Shown here: positions 42,756-52,600 of the stretch, in pieces | Layout of the letters: the number at the start of each line of letters is the position of its first letter | Position numbering within the stretch: position 1 is the first letter of the stretch | From: Nitrospira sp. | GTDB lineage: Bacteria > Nitrospirota > Nitrospiria > Nitrospirales > Nitrospiraceae | Direction of reading: 5' to 3' | Assembly: GCA_024760525.1 (NCBI GenBank) | Contig: CP060499.1 | Location: 4,113,501-4,177,500 of the forward strand | DNA length: 64,000 bases | The notes under the pieces: model-generated | Told to the model about the DNA's origin: nothing | The model's input: only the letters and a program-made list of their open reading frames with translations | Databases searched by the model: none | Made by a program: the position numbers and the translations under genes

Positions 42756-44072
42756 ATGAGAGATGACATCGTCATCGTGGGTGGTGGTCTGGCCGGTTCG
42801 GAAGCAGCCTGGCAAGCGGCAAATCGCGGGGCCAGAGTCACGCTCTATGAAATGCGCCCAAAAGAGATGACGAAGGTACACAAAACCGGAGGATTGGCCG
42901 AGCTCGTGTGCTCGAATTCGCTGGGATCCACCGATCCTCTGAATGCGCCCGGTATTCTCAAGGAGGAAATGCGCGGCCTGAACTCGCTGATCATTTCTGC
43001 CGCCGAGCAAGCCCGGGTGCCGGCCGGATCGGCGCTGGCTGTTGATCGTGAGCGGTTCTCGCAGACCATAACCCAGGCTTTGGAAGGACATCCTTGCATC
43101 AGAATTCTTCACGAAGAGATCGCGGAAATTCCCGTGGATTGCCTTTGCATTATCGCCACAGGGCCGTTGACCTCGGATAAACTCTCCCAGGCCATCCGCG
43201 CTGTGACGCAATCGAAGCACCTTTATTTTTACGACGCCATCTCACCGATCATTGACGCGGATTCCATTAACATGGACATCGTCTTTCGTGCCTCTCGTTA
43301 CGACAAGGGCGGAGATGACTATCTGAATTGCCCCATGACCGATGCCCAGTACGATGCCTTTTACGACACACTGATGGCAGCGGAGAAGGTCCAGCCGAAG
43401 GAATTTGAGAAGACGCCCTATTTCGAGGCCTGCGTTCCCATTGAAGTGCTGGCAGAACGTGGCCGCCAGACCATGCAGTTCGGTCCTCTGAAGCCGGTCG
43501 GCCTGAAGGATCCGCGGACCGGAATTGAGCCCTCGGCAGTCGTGCAACTGCGGACAGAAAATATCCATCGCACGTGCTACAACATGGTAGGATTCCAGAC
43601 GAAACTCACCTACCCTGAGCAAAAGCGCGTGTTTCGCATGATTCCCGGGCTTGAACAAGCCGAGTTCCTGCGGTATGGGAGCCTCCATCGCAACACCTTC
43701 ATCAATTCCCCTCAACTCCTCTTCAACACGCTGCAATTCAAGGCGCGCGGCACACTATTTTTTGCGGGGCAGCTCATCGGCGTGGAAGGCTATACTGAAT
43801 CAGCGGCTATGGGAGGTTTGGCCGGCATCAATGCGGCGCGGGCTCTGGCAGGGCAACCGATGATCACGCCGCCACCCACAACAGCGCATGGCTGCCTGGT
43901 TTCTCATATCACGTCATCGGACCCTCGCCATTTCCAACCGATGAACACCAATTTCGGCTTGTTTCCTCCCTTATCGAACCCTCCCAAAGACAAAGACAAG
44001 AAGCGCCGCTCGTTGAGCCAGCGTGCCCTCGAGGATTTCAACTCATGGAAGATACAATCAGGGCTTTCATAA
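42756..44072 (+). CDS. trmFO: Methylenetetrahydrofolate-tRNA-(uracil-54-C5)-methyltransferase
   Basis: The enzyme is folate- and FAD-dependent and makes ribothymidine at position 54 of tRNA. The FAD-binding start IVIVGGGLAGSEAAWQAANR, then ELVCSNSLGS, GAMGGLAGINAAR-like AAMGGLAGINAARALAG and the family end are all present. I prefer the ATG at 42756 (MRDDIVIVGGG, 438 residues), nine bases after AAGGA. An ATG at 42747 abuts the ribosome site too closely. Its 3' end overlaps xerC by 28 bases. Confidence 0.96.
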   Translation: MRDDIVIVGGGLAGSEAAWQAANRGARVTLYEMRPKEMTKVHKTGGLAELVCSNSLGSTDPLNAPGILKEEMRGLNSLIISAAEQARVPAGSALAVDRERFSQTITQALEGHPCIRILHEEIAEIPVDCLCIIATGPLTSDKLSQAIRAVTQSKHLYFYDAISPIIDADSINMDIVFRASRYDKGGDDYLNCPMTDAQYDAFYDTLMAAEKVQPKEFEKTPYFEACVPIEVLAERGRQTMQFGPLKPVGLKDPRTGIEPSAVVQLRTENIHRTCYNMVGFQTKLTYPEQKRVFRMIPGLEQAEFLRYGSLHRNTFINSPQLLFNTLQFKARGTLFFAGQLIGVEGYTESAAMGGLAGINAARALAGQPMITPPPTTAHGCLVSHITSSDPRHFQPMNTNFGLFPPLSNPPKDKDKKRRSLSQRALEDFNSWKIQSGLS

Positions 44073-44983
44073 AGTACCTGCACGTTGAGCGGAATGCGTC
44101 GGACGAGACCATTCGCAATTACCGATCCGACCTTCAACAACTGGCAAGATTTCTCCGTCGAACGGAAGAAGACCCCATTCGCATCCCAGTCGATGCAGTC
44201 ACCAGCGACGATGTTCGTGCCTATCTCCACAGCCTGGATCGACAGGGCGAGAAGGCGTCATCCTTGGCGAGGAAACTGGCCTGCCTTCGGAGTTTTTTTC
44301 GGTTTCTGGTGCGCGAAGGTGTGGTCCGGACGAACCCTGCAGAAAGCCTGAGAAGCCCTAAGCTGCCAAAGCCGCTCCCTCGAGTGTTGACAAAGGACGA
44401 TGCCGCGGCGCTCATGGAATTTCCTACGGGGCTCTCACCGCTCTCCTTGCGGGATCGTGCCTTGCTCGAAACATTGTACTCCACTGGTGCTCGAGTGAGT
44501 GAAGTCGTCGGAATCAACCATGGCGATCTGAACGAGGCGGACGGGGTTGTCCGTCTGAAGGGCAAAGGTCGCAAGGAGCGGGTGGTTCCGATCGGGGACG
44601 TCGCGCTGCACGCGATCCGGGAATATCGGACATCCTTGCGTGTGCCGGCCAGCGGCTCACGGATATCAGCTCCGCTGTTCTTAAACCATCGTGGAGCCCG
44701 GATTACGACTCGGAGCGTCGCCCGAATCGTGTCCCGGTACTCCAGCCGTCTTGTTGGCGGGTCGGTAAGCCCTCACGCCCTGCGGCATTCCTACGCGACT
44801 CACCTGCTCGACGAAGGGGCGGATCTCCGCTCCATACAGGAAATGCTCGGGCACACCTCGCTGAGCACGACACAAAAATATACACATGTGGCGACGGATC
44901 AACTCCTTGCCGTCTATGATCGAGCCCATCCTCGAGCCAAGGCAGCGAGCATCATCTCGGGAAAGGACCGGAAATCTTCATGA
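44045..44983 (+). CDS. xerC: Tyrosine recombinase XerC-type
   Basis: The 312-residue protein has the SAM-like DNA-binding domain (1-100: YLHVERNASDETIRNYRSDL) and the catalytic domain. The catalytic residues are visible: Arg in YSTGARVSE, Lys in LKGKGRKER, His-x-x-Arg in SPHALRHSYATHLL, His in EMLGHTSLSTTQKY and the nucleophile Tyr in KYTHV. The gene order trmFO-xerC-hslV-hslU equals gid-codV-clpQ-clpY of Bacillus, marking it as the chromosomal dimer-resolution enzyme and not a phage integrase. Whether it is XerC or XerD is set by context. Confidence 0.93.
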   Translation: MEDTIRAFIKYLHVERNASDETIRNYRSDLQQLARFLRRTEEDPIRIPVDAVTSDDVRAYLHSLDRQGEKASSLARKLACLRSFFRFLVREGVVRTNPAESLRSPKLPKPLPRVLTKDDAAALMEFPTGLSPLSLRDRALLETLYSTGARVSEVVGINHGDLNEADGVVRLKGKGRKERVVPIGDVALHAIREYRTSLRVPASGSRISAPLFLNHRGARITTRSVARIVSRYSSRLVGGSVSPHALRHSYATHLLDEGADLRSIQEMLGHTSLSTTQKYTHVATDQLLAVYDRAHPRAKAASIISGKDRKSS

Positions 44984-45516
44984 TCATTCGATCGACCACC
45001 ATCTTGTGTGTCCGACGCGACGGACGGGTTGCCATGGGATGCGACGGCCAAGTGACCGTAGGCACCACAGTGATGAAGCACAACGCCAAGAAGCTTCGAC
45101 GCCTGCATCATGATCAAGTGTTGGCCGGATTCGCCGGGGCCACCGCGGATGCCTTTACGCTGTTCGAGAAATTTGAGAGCAAGTTGGAGGAGTATCGCGG
45201 CAATCTCACCAGGGCAGCGGTTGAACTCGCGAAAGATTGGCGAACCGACCGCGTGCTTCGACGCCTGGAAGCGCTCCTCGCCGTCGCAGGTCGTGACCAG
45301 TCGTTCGTCATTTCGGGAACCGGCGATGTGGTGGAGCCGGAAGACGGCATTCTGGCGATCGGCTCGGGTGGACCCTATGCTCTGGCGGCTGCCAGAGCCC
45401 TGTTACGCCATTCGCAACTCGAGGCCCCGGTGATCGTCACCGAAGCCATGACCATCGCGGGCTCTATTGACATCTACACTAACCAACAGATTATTGTTGA
45501 AGAACTTCGAGGATAA
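44980..45516 (+). CDS. hslV: ATP-dependent protease subunit HslV
   Basis: The 178-residue protein is a proteasome-beta-like peptidase. The N-terminal threonine is exposed after removal of a short leader: TTILCVRRDGRVAMGCDGQV starts at residue 6. GFAGATADAFTLFEKFE and AKDWRTDRVLRRLEALL are family signatures. It overlaps xerC by four bases and precedes hslU by nine. It forms the double-ring protease fed by HslU. Confidence 0.97.
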   Translation: MIIRSTTILCVRRDGRVAMGCDGQVTVGTTVMKHNAKKLRRLHHDQVLAGFAGATADAFTLFEKFESKLEEYRGNLTRAAVELAKDWRTDRVLRRLEALLAVAGRDQSFVISGTGDVVEPEDGILAIGSGGPYALAAARALLRHSQLEAPVIVTEAMTIAGSIDIYTNQQIIVEELRG

Positions 45517-45525
45517 TTCATTCTT

Positions 45526-46923
45526 ATGAAGCATCTCACGAGCGACTCCGAACCGTTGAATCTCAACAGCCTCACCCCGCGTCAAATCGTCGAGGAACTG
45601 AATCGTTATGTGATCGGGCAAAAGGACGCGAAGCGGATGGTCGCCATCGCCCTTCGCAACCGCTGGCGGCGCCAGCAGGTGGCTCCCGACCTGCGCGATG
45701 AGGTGATGCCGAAGAACATTATCATGATCGGGCCGACCGGAGTCGGGAAGACCGAGATCGCCAGACGGCTCGCCAAGTTGGCCGAAGCCCCTTTCCTCAA
45801 AGTCGAAGCGTCGAAGTTCACCGAAGTCGGCTACGTCGGGCGCGATGTAGAGTCCATCATTCGCGATTTGACCGAGCTGGCCATCAATATGGTCAAGACC
45901 CAACGCCTGGCTTCCGTTCAGCAAAAGGCCGAACAACAGGGAGAGGAGCGATTGCTGGATCTTCTCTTGCCGCCGCCTCCCCCTCGACCAGGCTTTGGGG
46001 AAAGCACGGGCGAGCCGTCCACCCACACGCCGCCGGATTCCCACGAGGCCACCCGGTCGAAACTTCGACTGCAGTTGCGGGAAGGGAAGCTGGACGAGCG
46101 AACGGTTGAAATGGAAGTAAAAGAACGCGGGCTTCCGGTCGGCGTGATCTCCAACGTCGGAGGGCTTGACGATCTCGAGAACAATCTCCGTGACATGCTG
46201 GGCGGTATGTTCCAGGGTAAGAAAAAGAAGCGGGTGATGAAGGTGCCTGAGGCGCTCAAACACCTGACGCAGGAAGAAGCCCAGAAATTGATCGATATGG
46301 ATGACGCCACGCGTGAAGCGATTGCCAAGGTGGAACAGACCGGAATCGTGTTCCTCGATGAGATCGATAAGATCGCCGGCAGGGAACGGACCATGGGACC
46401 CGATGTCTCGCGGGAAGGCGTGCAACGCGACTTACTCCCCATCGTAGAAGGATGTACGGTCACCACGAAACACGGCCCGGTCGTGACGGATCACATTCTC
46501 TTTATCGCCGCCGGCGCCTTTCATGTGGCAAAGCCGTCCGATCTGATCCCGGAGCTTCAAGGACGGTTTCCTATCCGGGTGGAACTCAGTCCCTTATCGA
46601 AAGAGGATTTCGTCCGTATTCTGACGGAGCCGAAAGGCGCGTTGGTCCGTCAATATCAGGCCTTGCTGGCCACAGAAGGCCTTACCATTGAGTTCGCCAA
46701 AGACGGCCTGGAAGAAATCGCCGAGGTCGCGGTGCAGGTGAACGAACGGACCGAGAACATCGGCGCGCGCCGGCTCTTCACCATTATGGAGCGGTTGCTT
46801 GAGGAGATCTCCTTCGAAGGCCCGGGATGGCCCGACAAACGAATCGACATCACCGCCTCTTACGTGAGGGAGCGTTTGAAAGATATCGTCAAGGACCAGG
46901 ATTTGAGCCGGTATATCCTCTAA
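45526..46923 (+). CDS. hslU: ATP-dependent protease ATPase subunit HslU
   Basis: The 465-residue AAA+ unfoldase shows LNRYVIGQKDAKRMVAIALR at the start, Walker A GPTGVGKTEIARRLA, the HslU pore motif FTEVGYVGRDVESIIRDL, the inserted I-domain (about 110-235), Walker B GIVFLDEIDKIAG and the arginine/sensor region ENIGARRLFTIMERL. The extreme C-terminus LSRYIL docks onto HslV. It is the last certain gene of the trmFO-xerC-hslVU operon, with argB 61 bases further. Confidence 0.98.
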   Translation: MKHLTSDSEPLNLNSLTPRQIVEELNRYVIGQKDAKRMVAIALRNRWRRQQVAPDLRDEVMPKNIIMIGPTGVGKTEIARRLAKLAEAPFLKVEASKFTEVGYVGRDVESIIRDLTELAINMVKTQRLASVQQKAEQQGEERLLDLLLPPPPPRPGFGESTGEPSTHTPPDSHEATRSKLRLQLREGKLDERTVEMEVKERGLPVGVISNVGGLDDLENNLRDMLGGMFQGKKKKRVMKVPEALKHLTQEEAQKLIDMDDATREAIAKVEQTGIVFLDEIDKIAGRERTMGPDVSREGVQRDLLPIVEGCTVTTKHGPVVTDHILFIAAGAFHVAKPSDLIPELQGRFPIRVELSPLSKEDFVRILTEPKGALVRQYQALLATEGLTIEFAKDGLEEIAEVAVQVNERTENIGARRLFTIMERLLEEISFEGPGWPDKRIDITASYVRERLKDIVKDQDLSRYIL

Positions 46924-46984
46924 GAGCTGACCATCGGCGGCGGCGGCCGATACGGTCGCCCCACTTGATAGCTTGGAGCCAAGC

Positions 46985-47881
46985 ATGAACCGACTGATCA
47001 AGAAGGCCAACGTTCTCATCGAAGCCCTTCCGTATATTCGCACGTTCCGCGGGAAAACAGTGGTCGTCAAATACGGTGGCCATGCGATGACGGACGCTTC
47101 GCTCAAAGAACGCTTTGCGCAGGATATCGTGCTATTGAAGTATGTGGGGATCAATCCCGTCATCATTCACGGCGGCGGCCCACAAATCGACAAAATGCTG
47201 GATCGGCTCGGCATCGAAGCAAAATTCCGTCACGGCGTCCGCATCACCGACGAAGCCACGATGGAAATCGTGGAAATGGTCTTGGCCGGGAAAATCAACA
47301 TGGAGATCACCGACCTCATCAACCGGCACGGTGGCAGCGCAGTGGGTTTAAGCGGAAAGGACGGTGGCCTGATTCTCAGCAAGCCGTTGACGGCCAAGGC
47401 CTGGGCAGAAAGTCTGGAGCGCGACTTGGATGGAGAAGACGGTGAAGGCGACTTCGGATTGGTGGGCGACATTGAGAAGGTCGATCCGGGTCTGTTACGC
47501 AATCTTCAGGACGACCACTACATCCCGGTCATCGCACCGATAGGAACAGACCGCGAGGGCAATACATACAATATCAATGCGGATCTCGTAGCCGGGGCGG
47601 TGGCGGGGGCATTGCGCGCGGAGAAGCTTCTGATGATGACGGATATCAAAGGCATTCGCGATGCCAACGGACGCCACCTTTCCACGGTGTCTCGAAAAGA
47701 TGTGCAACGTATGATGAAGAAAGGGATCATCACGGAAGGCATGATCCCGAAAGTTCATGCCTGCCTGGAGGCAATAGCTGAAGGAGTCGGCAAGGCCCAT
47801 ATCATCGATGGGCGCATTCCCCATGCCGTTCTGCTGGAAATCTTTACGCACAAAGGTATCGGCACCGAGATTGTGACCTAA
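46985..47881 (+). CDS. argB: Acetylglutamate kinase
   Basis: From the ATG at 46985 (MNRLIKKANVLIEALPYIRT, 298 residues) with GGAG six bases upstream; an earlier in-frame TTG at 46973 is less likely. VVVKYGGHAMTD is the phosphate-binding start, VIIHGGGPQIDKML the substrate glycine loop, and GMIPKVHACLEAI the C-terminal signature. It performs the second step of arginine synthesis. The N-terminal extension before the kinase core resembles the arginine-sensitive, hexameric form, so feedback inhibition is plausible. The location after hslU is unusual for an arginine gene. Confidence 0.96.
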   Translation: MNRLIKKANVLIEALPYIRTFRGKTVVVKYGGHAMTDASLKERFAQDIVLLKYVGINPVIIHGGGPQIDKMLDRLGIEAKFRHGVRITDEATMEIVEMVLAGKINMEITDLINRHGGSAVGLSGKDGGLILSKPLTAKAWAESLERDLDGEDGEGDFGLVGDIEKVDPGLLRNLQDDHYIPVIAPIGTDREGNTYNINADLVAGAVAGALRAEKLLMMTDIKGIRDANGRHLSTVSRKDVQRMMKKGIITEGMIPKVHACLEAIAEGVGKAHIIDGRIPHAVLLEIFTHKGIGTEIVT

Positions 47882-47904
47882 TCCTTCCCTGGACGGAAAC
47901 CCAC

Positions 47905-48771
47905 GTGCCCGTTGATCGCAACCTTCTCAAAGAAGACCTTCGCCATCTGGTAGGGGAGCGGCATCCCTTGTCCTCTCCAGTCCGCTTACAGCAGGCGGAA
48001 GGGTATCTGCGACGCCGGTTCATGGAGGCCGGGCTCGCCGTCACTGCGCATGAATTCGAGGGATTGGGCAAGCCCTATCGGAATGTCATCGGAACGGCGC
48101 GTTCCAGTTCTCTACACGATGAACACGTGCTCCCTCTGATTCTTGCCGCGCACTTCGATACAATTGAAGGGTCTCCGGGAGCTGATGACAATGCCAGCGC
48201 GCTCGCGGTGCTCCTACACGCAGCTCGTCAGGTCCGAAGCATGAGATTGGCCAGGCCGATCCAGTTCATCGCCTTCAACTTGGAGGAGCACAATCTTCTT
48301 GGCAGCTTCGCCTATACCTCATTCCTTCGAAAGAACCATCATGCCATTCATGGAGCGATCGTGCTGGAGTGCGTCGGTTATGCGAGCCATCAACAAGGTT
48401 CGCAGAGAATCCCTCCCGGTGTGCCGATCGCCGTTCCCACGACAGGAAATTTCCTTGCCGTGGTCGGCAATGAGCGGTCACGGGACTTGACGGGCTCCAT
48501 CGCCCAGACGATGAAATCGCACCTTCCGGTTGTTCCGCTGGTTGTGCCGGGCAACGGAGAAAAGCTGCCGGACACAAGACGCAGCGACCACACATCGTTC
48601 TGGGAGCAGGGCTTCCCGGCCGTCATGCTGACCGACACCGCGAACTTTCGTAATCCCCATTACCATCGACCGACCGATACCCTCGACACGTTGAATCTCG
48701 ACTTTATCGCCTCAGTCGCCGATGGGATCACAGCAGCCGTTATGGCTTTGGCCGCCCGACCTATTACGTAG
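47905..48771 (+). CDS. M28-family zinc peptidase
   Basis: The 288-residue protein starts at a GTG (PVDRNLLKEDLRHLVGERHP follows). Zinc ligands are seen as His-x-Asp in LAAHFDTIEGSPGADDNASA, the catalytic Glu pair in FNLEEHNLLGS, and RSDHTSFWEQGFPAVMLTDT with a final His in NPHYHRPTDTLDTL. This is the aminopeptidase Y/S-type M28 fold. There is no signal peptide, so it is probably cytoplasmic. It lies 23 bases after argB; arginine pathway deacylases exist in related families, but the M28 pattern does not tell the substrate. Confidence 0.88.
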   Translation: MPVDRNLLKEDLRHLVGERHPLSSPVRLQQAEGYLRRRFMEAGLAVTAHEFEGLGKPYRNVIGTARSSSLHDEHVLPLILAAHFDTIEGSPGADDNASALAVLLHAARQVRSMRLARPIQFIAFNLEEHNLLGSFAYTSFLRKNHHAIHGAIVLECVGYASHQQGSQRIPPGVPIAVPTTGNFLAVVGNERSRDLTGSIAQTMKSHLPVVPLVVPGNGEKLPDTRRSDHTSFWEQGFPAVMLTDTANFRNPHYHRPTDTLDTLNLDFIASVADGITAAVMALAARPIT

Positions 48772-48851
48772 CGTTCATTCAGTGTATTGCTAGACTGCCC
48801 GCTGCGCTGTGCGGAGCAAGAAGGACGTAACTTTCATGGGAGAGCTGATCG

Positions 48852-49472
48852 ATGCCTTCACGAAAAGCCGATCTTGTCCCTGATTCCTTAGAACCACTCA
48901 TCCTGGTCGTTAGAAACCAACGCGTCATCCTGGATGCGGATTTGGCCAGACTATACGGAGTGCCAACGAAGCGCTTTAACGAAGCCTTCAAACGAAACCA
49001 ACAGCGGTTTCCCGATGACTTTGCCTTTCAGCTCACCGCTGTTGAGTTCAACAACTTGAGGTCGCAAATTGCGACCTCAAGTTCGCAAGCTACCGGGATG
49101 ACAGGGATAACCAAGAACTCGTCGAAATTTCCGACCGGTTCCAACCGGTCACAATCTGTGACCAGTTCCCACGGAGGGCGCCGGTATCGTCCCTGGGCGT
49201 TCACTGAGCACGGCGCCATGATGGCCGCCAATATTCTCCATAGCGAACGGGCGATCCACATGAGCGTCTTTGTGGTCCGAGCCTTTGTGCGGCTGCGTGA
49301 ACATATCGCAGCCAATCGGACCATCCTCAAGCGCCTGGCAGAGATTGACAAGACCTTGCTCGAGCACGATACCGGCTTGGTCGATCTGTACGAGAAACTG
49401 CAACCGCTGCTGCAACCGCCACCCGACGCACCCACGCGACGGATCGGCTTCCAGTCGAAGGGAAAAGCGTAG
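48852..49472 (+). CDS. ORF6N-domain DNA-binding protein with inserted palindromic segment
   Basis: The 206-residue protein has GGGAGAG before its ATG. The ORF6N domain covers about residues 12-130: LILVVRNQRVILDADLARLY, KRFNEAFKRNQQRFPDDFAF, then RYRPWAFTEHGAMMAANIL. The end (SVFVVRAFVRLREH and on) is helical, as in the family. ORF6N proteins are DNA-binding and common in phages and accessory islands. Between LRSQIATSS and HGGRRYRPW, which adjoin closely in most relatives I recall, lie about 28 extra residues rich in Ser, Thr and Gly. They are encoded by DNA full of perfect palindromes (49053-49167), and the phrase RSQ..TSS occurs at both borders. Confidence 0.88.
   Translation: MPSRKADLVPDSLEPLILVVRNQRVILDADLARLYGVPTKRFNEAFKRNQQRFPDDFAFQLTAVEFNNLRSQIATSSSQATGMTGITKNSSKFPTGSNRSQSVTSSHGGRRYRPWAFTEHGAMMAANILHSERAIHMSVFVVRAFVRLREHIAANRTILKRLAEIDKTLLEHDTGLVDLYEKLQPLLQPPPDAPTRRIGFQSKGKA
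49053..49083. repeat. 31-bp near-perfect palindrome inside the ORF6N gene
   Basis: The 15-base arm AACTTGAGGTCGCAA (49053-49067) and its exact complement TTGCGACCTCAAGTT (49069-49083) flank a single base. The repeat lies in frame within coding sequence for NNLRSQIATSS. Arms this long and exact are not expected by chance in a gene. Confidence 0.9.
49133..49167. repeat. Two overlapping inverted repeats inside the ORF6N gene
   Basis: GACCGGTT (49133-49140) pairs exactly with AACCGGTC (49143-49150). Overlapping it, GGTCACA (49147-49153) pairs with TGTGACC (49157-49163), and this second hairpin extends outwards to 49143-49167 with one mismatch. The two hairpins exclude each other. They mark the right border of the inserted segment in the ORF6N protein. 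Confidence 0.85.
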
Positions 49473-49626
49473 GTATGCGCAAAAGCTCTCATGAGCTCGA
49501 CTTCAATTATGATGATTGGTCCTGAATGCGAAGCCGCAGTACACCTCTCTTACAAATTGCTTGACACTTTTCAATTGCCCAACGCCATCCTATCTCACCT
49601 TTCCCGAATAAAACGGACATTGCACT

Positions 49627-52600
49627 ATGACTGCTGCAATCGATGTTCACATCGGCTCTCCGCTGGAACATCAATCCGAAAGATCATTCCTCCATCAACT
49701 CTGTGATGATCTTCGTCAAGCCAATTGTAACGCAATCGTTCTAGCCAATTTCTACCCGCCGACTTATCCCCGTCAAATCGACTTTCTTATTGTGACAGAA
49801 CGATGTGCGGGACTCATCGAGCTTAAGGCATTTAGCCAGCCAGTGGAGGGAGGTATTAACGGTGAGTGGAGTTTGGTCCTGCCGGACAGGTCGAGAAAGA
49901 AGCTTAACTTGCCAAATCCTCATGAGCAAGTCGTTCAATGCAAGTTTGCGCTCAGTGATGAAGTCCGCAAGCATTCTGGAAAAGACCCTGATCAGTGGTT
50001 AATCCCTGGCAACAATCCCTTTTACAAAGCCATAGAAGGAATGGTTTGCATTTATCCTGAAATTCTAATTGGCTCGACTGTGACGCAAGGAGACTTTAGA
50101 GCAAAAGTAGTCGGTTACCAGGATTGCTTGAACATTCTGAGTGTTACAGGCTCACGATCACCAAATTGGAACAGAAAGCAATGGCAAGCCCTCGTAATGC
50201 ATTTGGGATTGGCGAAATTGGAGGAGGATAGTCAGCTCCGAGACGCAACGGATGAGGATGCCCTTGCTTCAGTGACAAGCTATGTGGAACGTTTTTATGA
50301 CTTCTGGCGTCCTCGGATGGGGAAGCTGGTTCCCCTAACGCTTCGAGGAGCAGACCGCACGTATAAGACTAGCGATATGCTCGGGATCATTTCAGATGGA
50401 AAGCACTATCAAATCATTGGGCCATCTGGAACCGGAAAAACAGAGCTTCTCCTTCACGCCGCCTTGCATTCTCTGGCGAATGGCATCGTGACCATCTTCG
50501 TGCAAGTGAAAAATTATGACGACGAACTGTCGTATCTTCTTGATGTGAGCGTGTCCTACCTTCATCCCGGTAGCTTTACTGACTTATTGAAGCGATGCAA
50601 GGCCCTCAACAAGCGGACAGTCCTTGTCGTGGATGCGTTCAACGAATGTCCAGGTGATAAGAAGGACAGATTCCTACAGGAACTCCAATCATTGATTCTC
50701 AAGGAGCCACTTCCCGTCATTATCACCGCTCAGGGTCTACTCGATCTACCGCAGCATCTCAAGGGTGAAACACTGGCTTTTGCTGATTTGTCTTTGGAGG
50801 ACAAAAAGGCCGTCTTTCAGGTGCGCGCTGGTCATTTCGGTGGAGATATGGCGAACTTGGTGCAGCCGTTTAAGACTCCTCTGGAGTTAAGCTTGGCCGG
50901 CCAGTGTGTATCAGAATCGGTGGCCGATGTGACTCAGATGACAAAAGTGGACCTGTTGGAAACTTACACGCGTCGTCTTACTGGGAGAACCGGTGATCCG
51001 TTAAAGGTCCGTGAACTCTTCATGAAAATTGCGGAGGCAATGGGGATCCGGCTCACCTCCAGTCTTCCGCTTCGGGAAATAGAACAGCTGGCATTAACTA
51101 TTTTCGATCATCATACTTCCGCAATCGATCTGCTCACGAGGGCTTTACGCTCCAATCTTATAGAGGTTCATTACAATCGTGGATCTTTTCGCCATGAACA
51201 GTTCCAGTTGTATTTTGAAGCCGAAGCTTTTCTTCGACAGAACTGTGAGCGACAGGTCCTCGCTTCAAATCTTGTTCGACCGCGAAATCGGCATCTATCT
51301 GATATGGTCATCCCCATGATTACCGATGAGGCCGCGTTACGAGATGTGCTGATCGCACTGGAAGATGTCGAAATCATAGCAGCGTGCTCACAGGGTAGCT
51401 TAGGGCCGCTCGCAAAGCACGTATCCAGAAGTGATGCGGTACAAGCGCTCCATATCTGCTACGTCAACGCGGGGGAATTCGCCCTTCGTATTGGCGATCA
51501 AGCTGTTGGGCATCCGTTCGTCGATTCATTGGTGAGTGGAGAAGGCGTCCTATCTTTGAAGAGCTATGAAAAGGCGCTGTTACACGTCGCAGGATCTCTC
51601 GTGTACGAGGACGTATTTTTCGATGAGGTATTGTCCCTGATTCGAAAGACTGACAACAGGATCGAACAAATACTAAAGGAATGGCCTCCCGAACATAGGA
51701 AGCTCGCTAGAGGAGGATTGTTTGCGGATCTATACGTATTTGAAAAACTAGGAGAAGGGCTATGGCCCACTTCATTCATTACCACAGCATGCCATAACGC
51801 TTTTCGGTCTCAAGCGAAGCCCCCGGTGCTATCAAAAGTCGCTCTGTTGCTCGATGGCTCAAGGACTCCTACGTCCGGAGAACTGTACCTCTGCGCCCTC
51901 TTGCTCCGTCGACATCAAGACGGACCTCCGAGCAATCTCCCCAGGCTCTTACGGCTATCCTGGGGTACCGGGCTCTATCATCTCAGGCTTGAAACGCTTC
52001 AACTGGTTCAGGGGTATGCACATGCGGTAACAGGACCGTTACGGGATGAGATTGTTGAAGTACTTTCTGGTTTTGAAACGAACAACCTTTTCCTCAATAC
52101 ACAATTGGTGGAAACAAGCATGGCTTACGACCTGATAGAACCAGTGATCGATGCTACTGGTGCATCCATGGAGATTGACGAGATTATTCGAGCTGACGAT
52201 ACCCCGGAAACCCGAGAATGGGCCTATTCGGCAATAAACAAGCAATTCGAGGACGTGTTTCAAGGGGCCTATTGGACAGCAATCCGTGAACTCTCAAAAG
52301 AGGATCTTGTCACTCTCTATACACGAGGGTCACTTGGCGCGACCAGCTATGGCTTTTTCTGTGATTATGTCCTCGAAGAGTTGCTTCAATTGCGAGACAT
52401 AAGAGCATTGCCTGCCTTCGAGCGATGGGCAGCAGAAATAGACGTGGAAAGTTCGAACACGCGGGAAACCGCTCGCGCGTATGCCTTGGCACAAGCCGGA
52501 TGTGCCATGTTTCGACCCTTCCCAGCACAACTAACCAATCTAGACTCAGACGCGAAACGTGCTTGGCAACTCTATGGAGAGATCTTGTTCTGGGGAAACA

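Noticed and set aside
44045..44983. XerC as the integrase of a mobile element
   Set aside because: Its gene order (trmFO-xerC-hslV-hslU) is the conserved chromosomal one, and no attachment repeats flank it.
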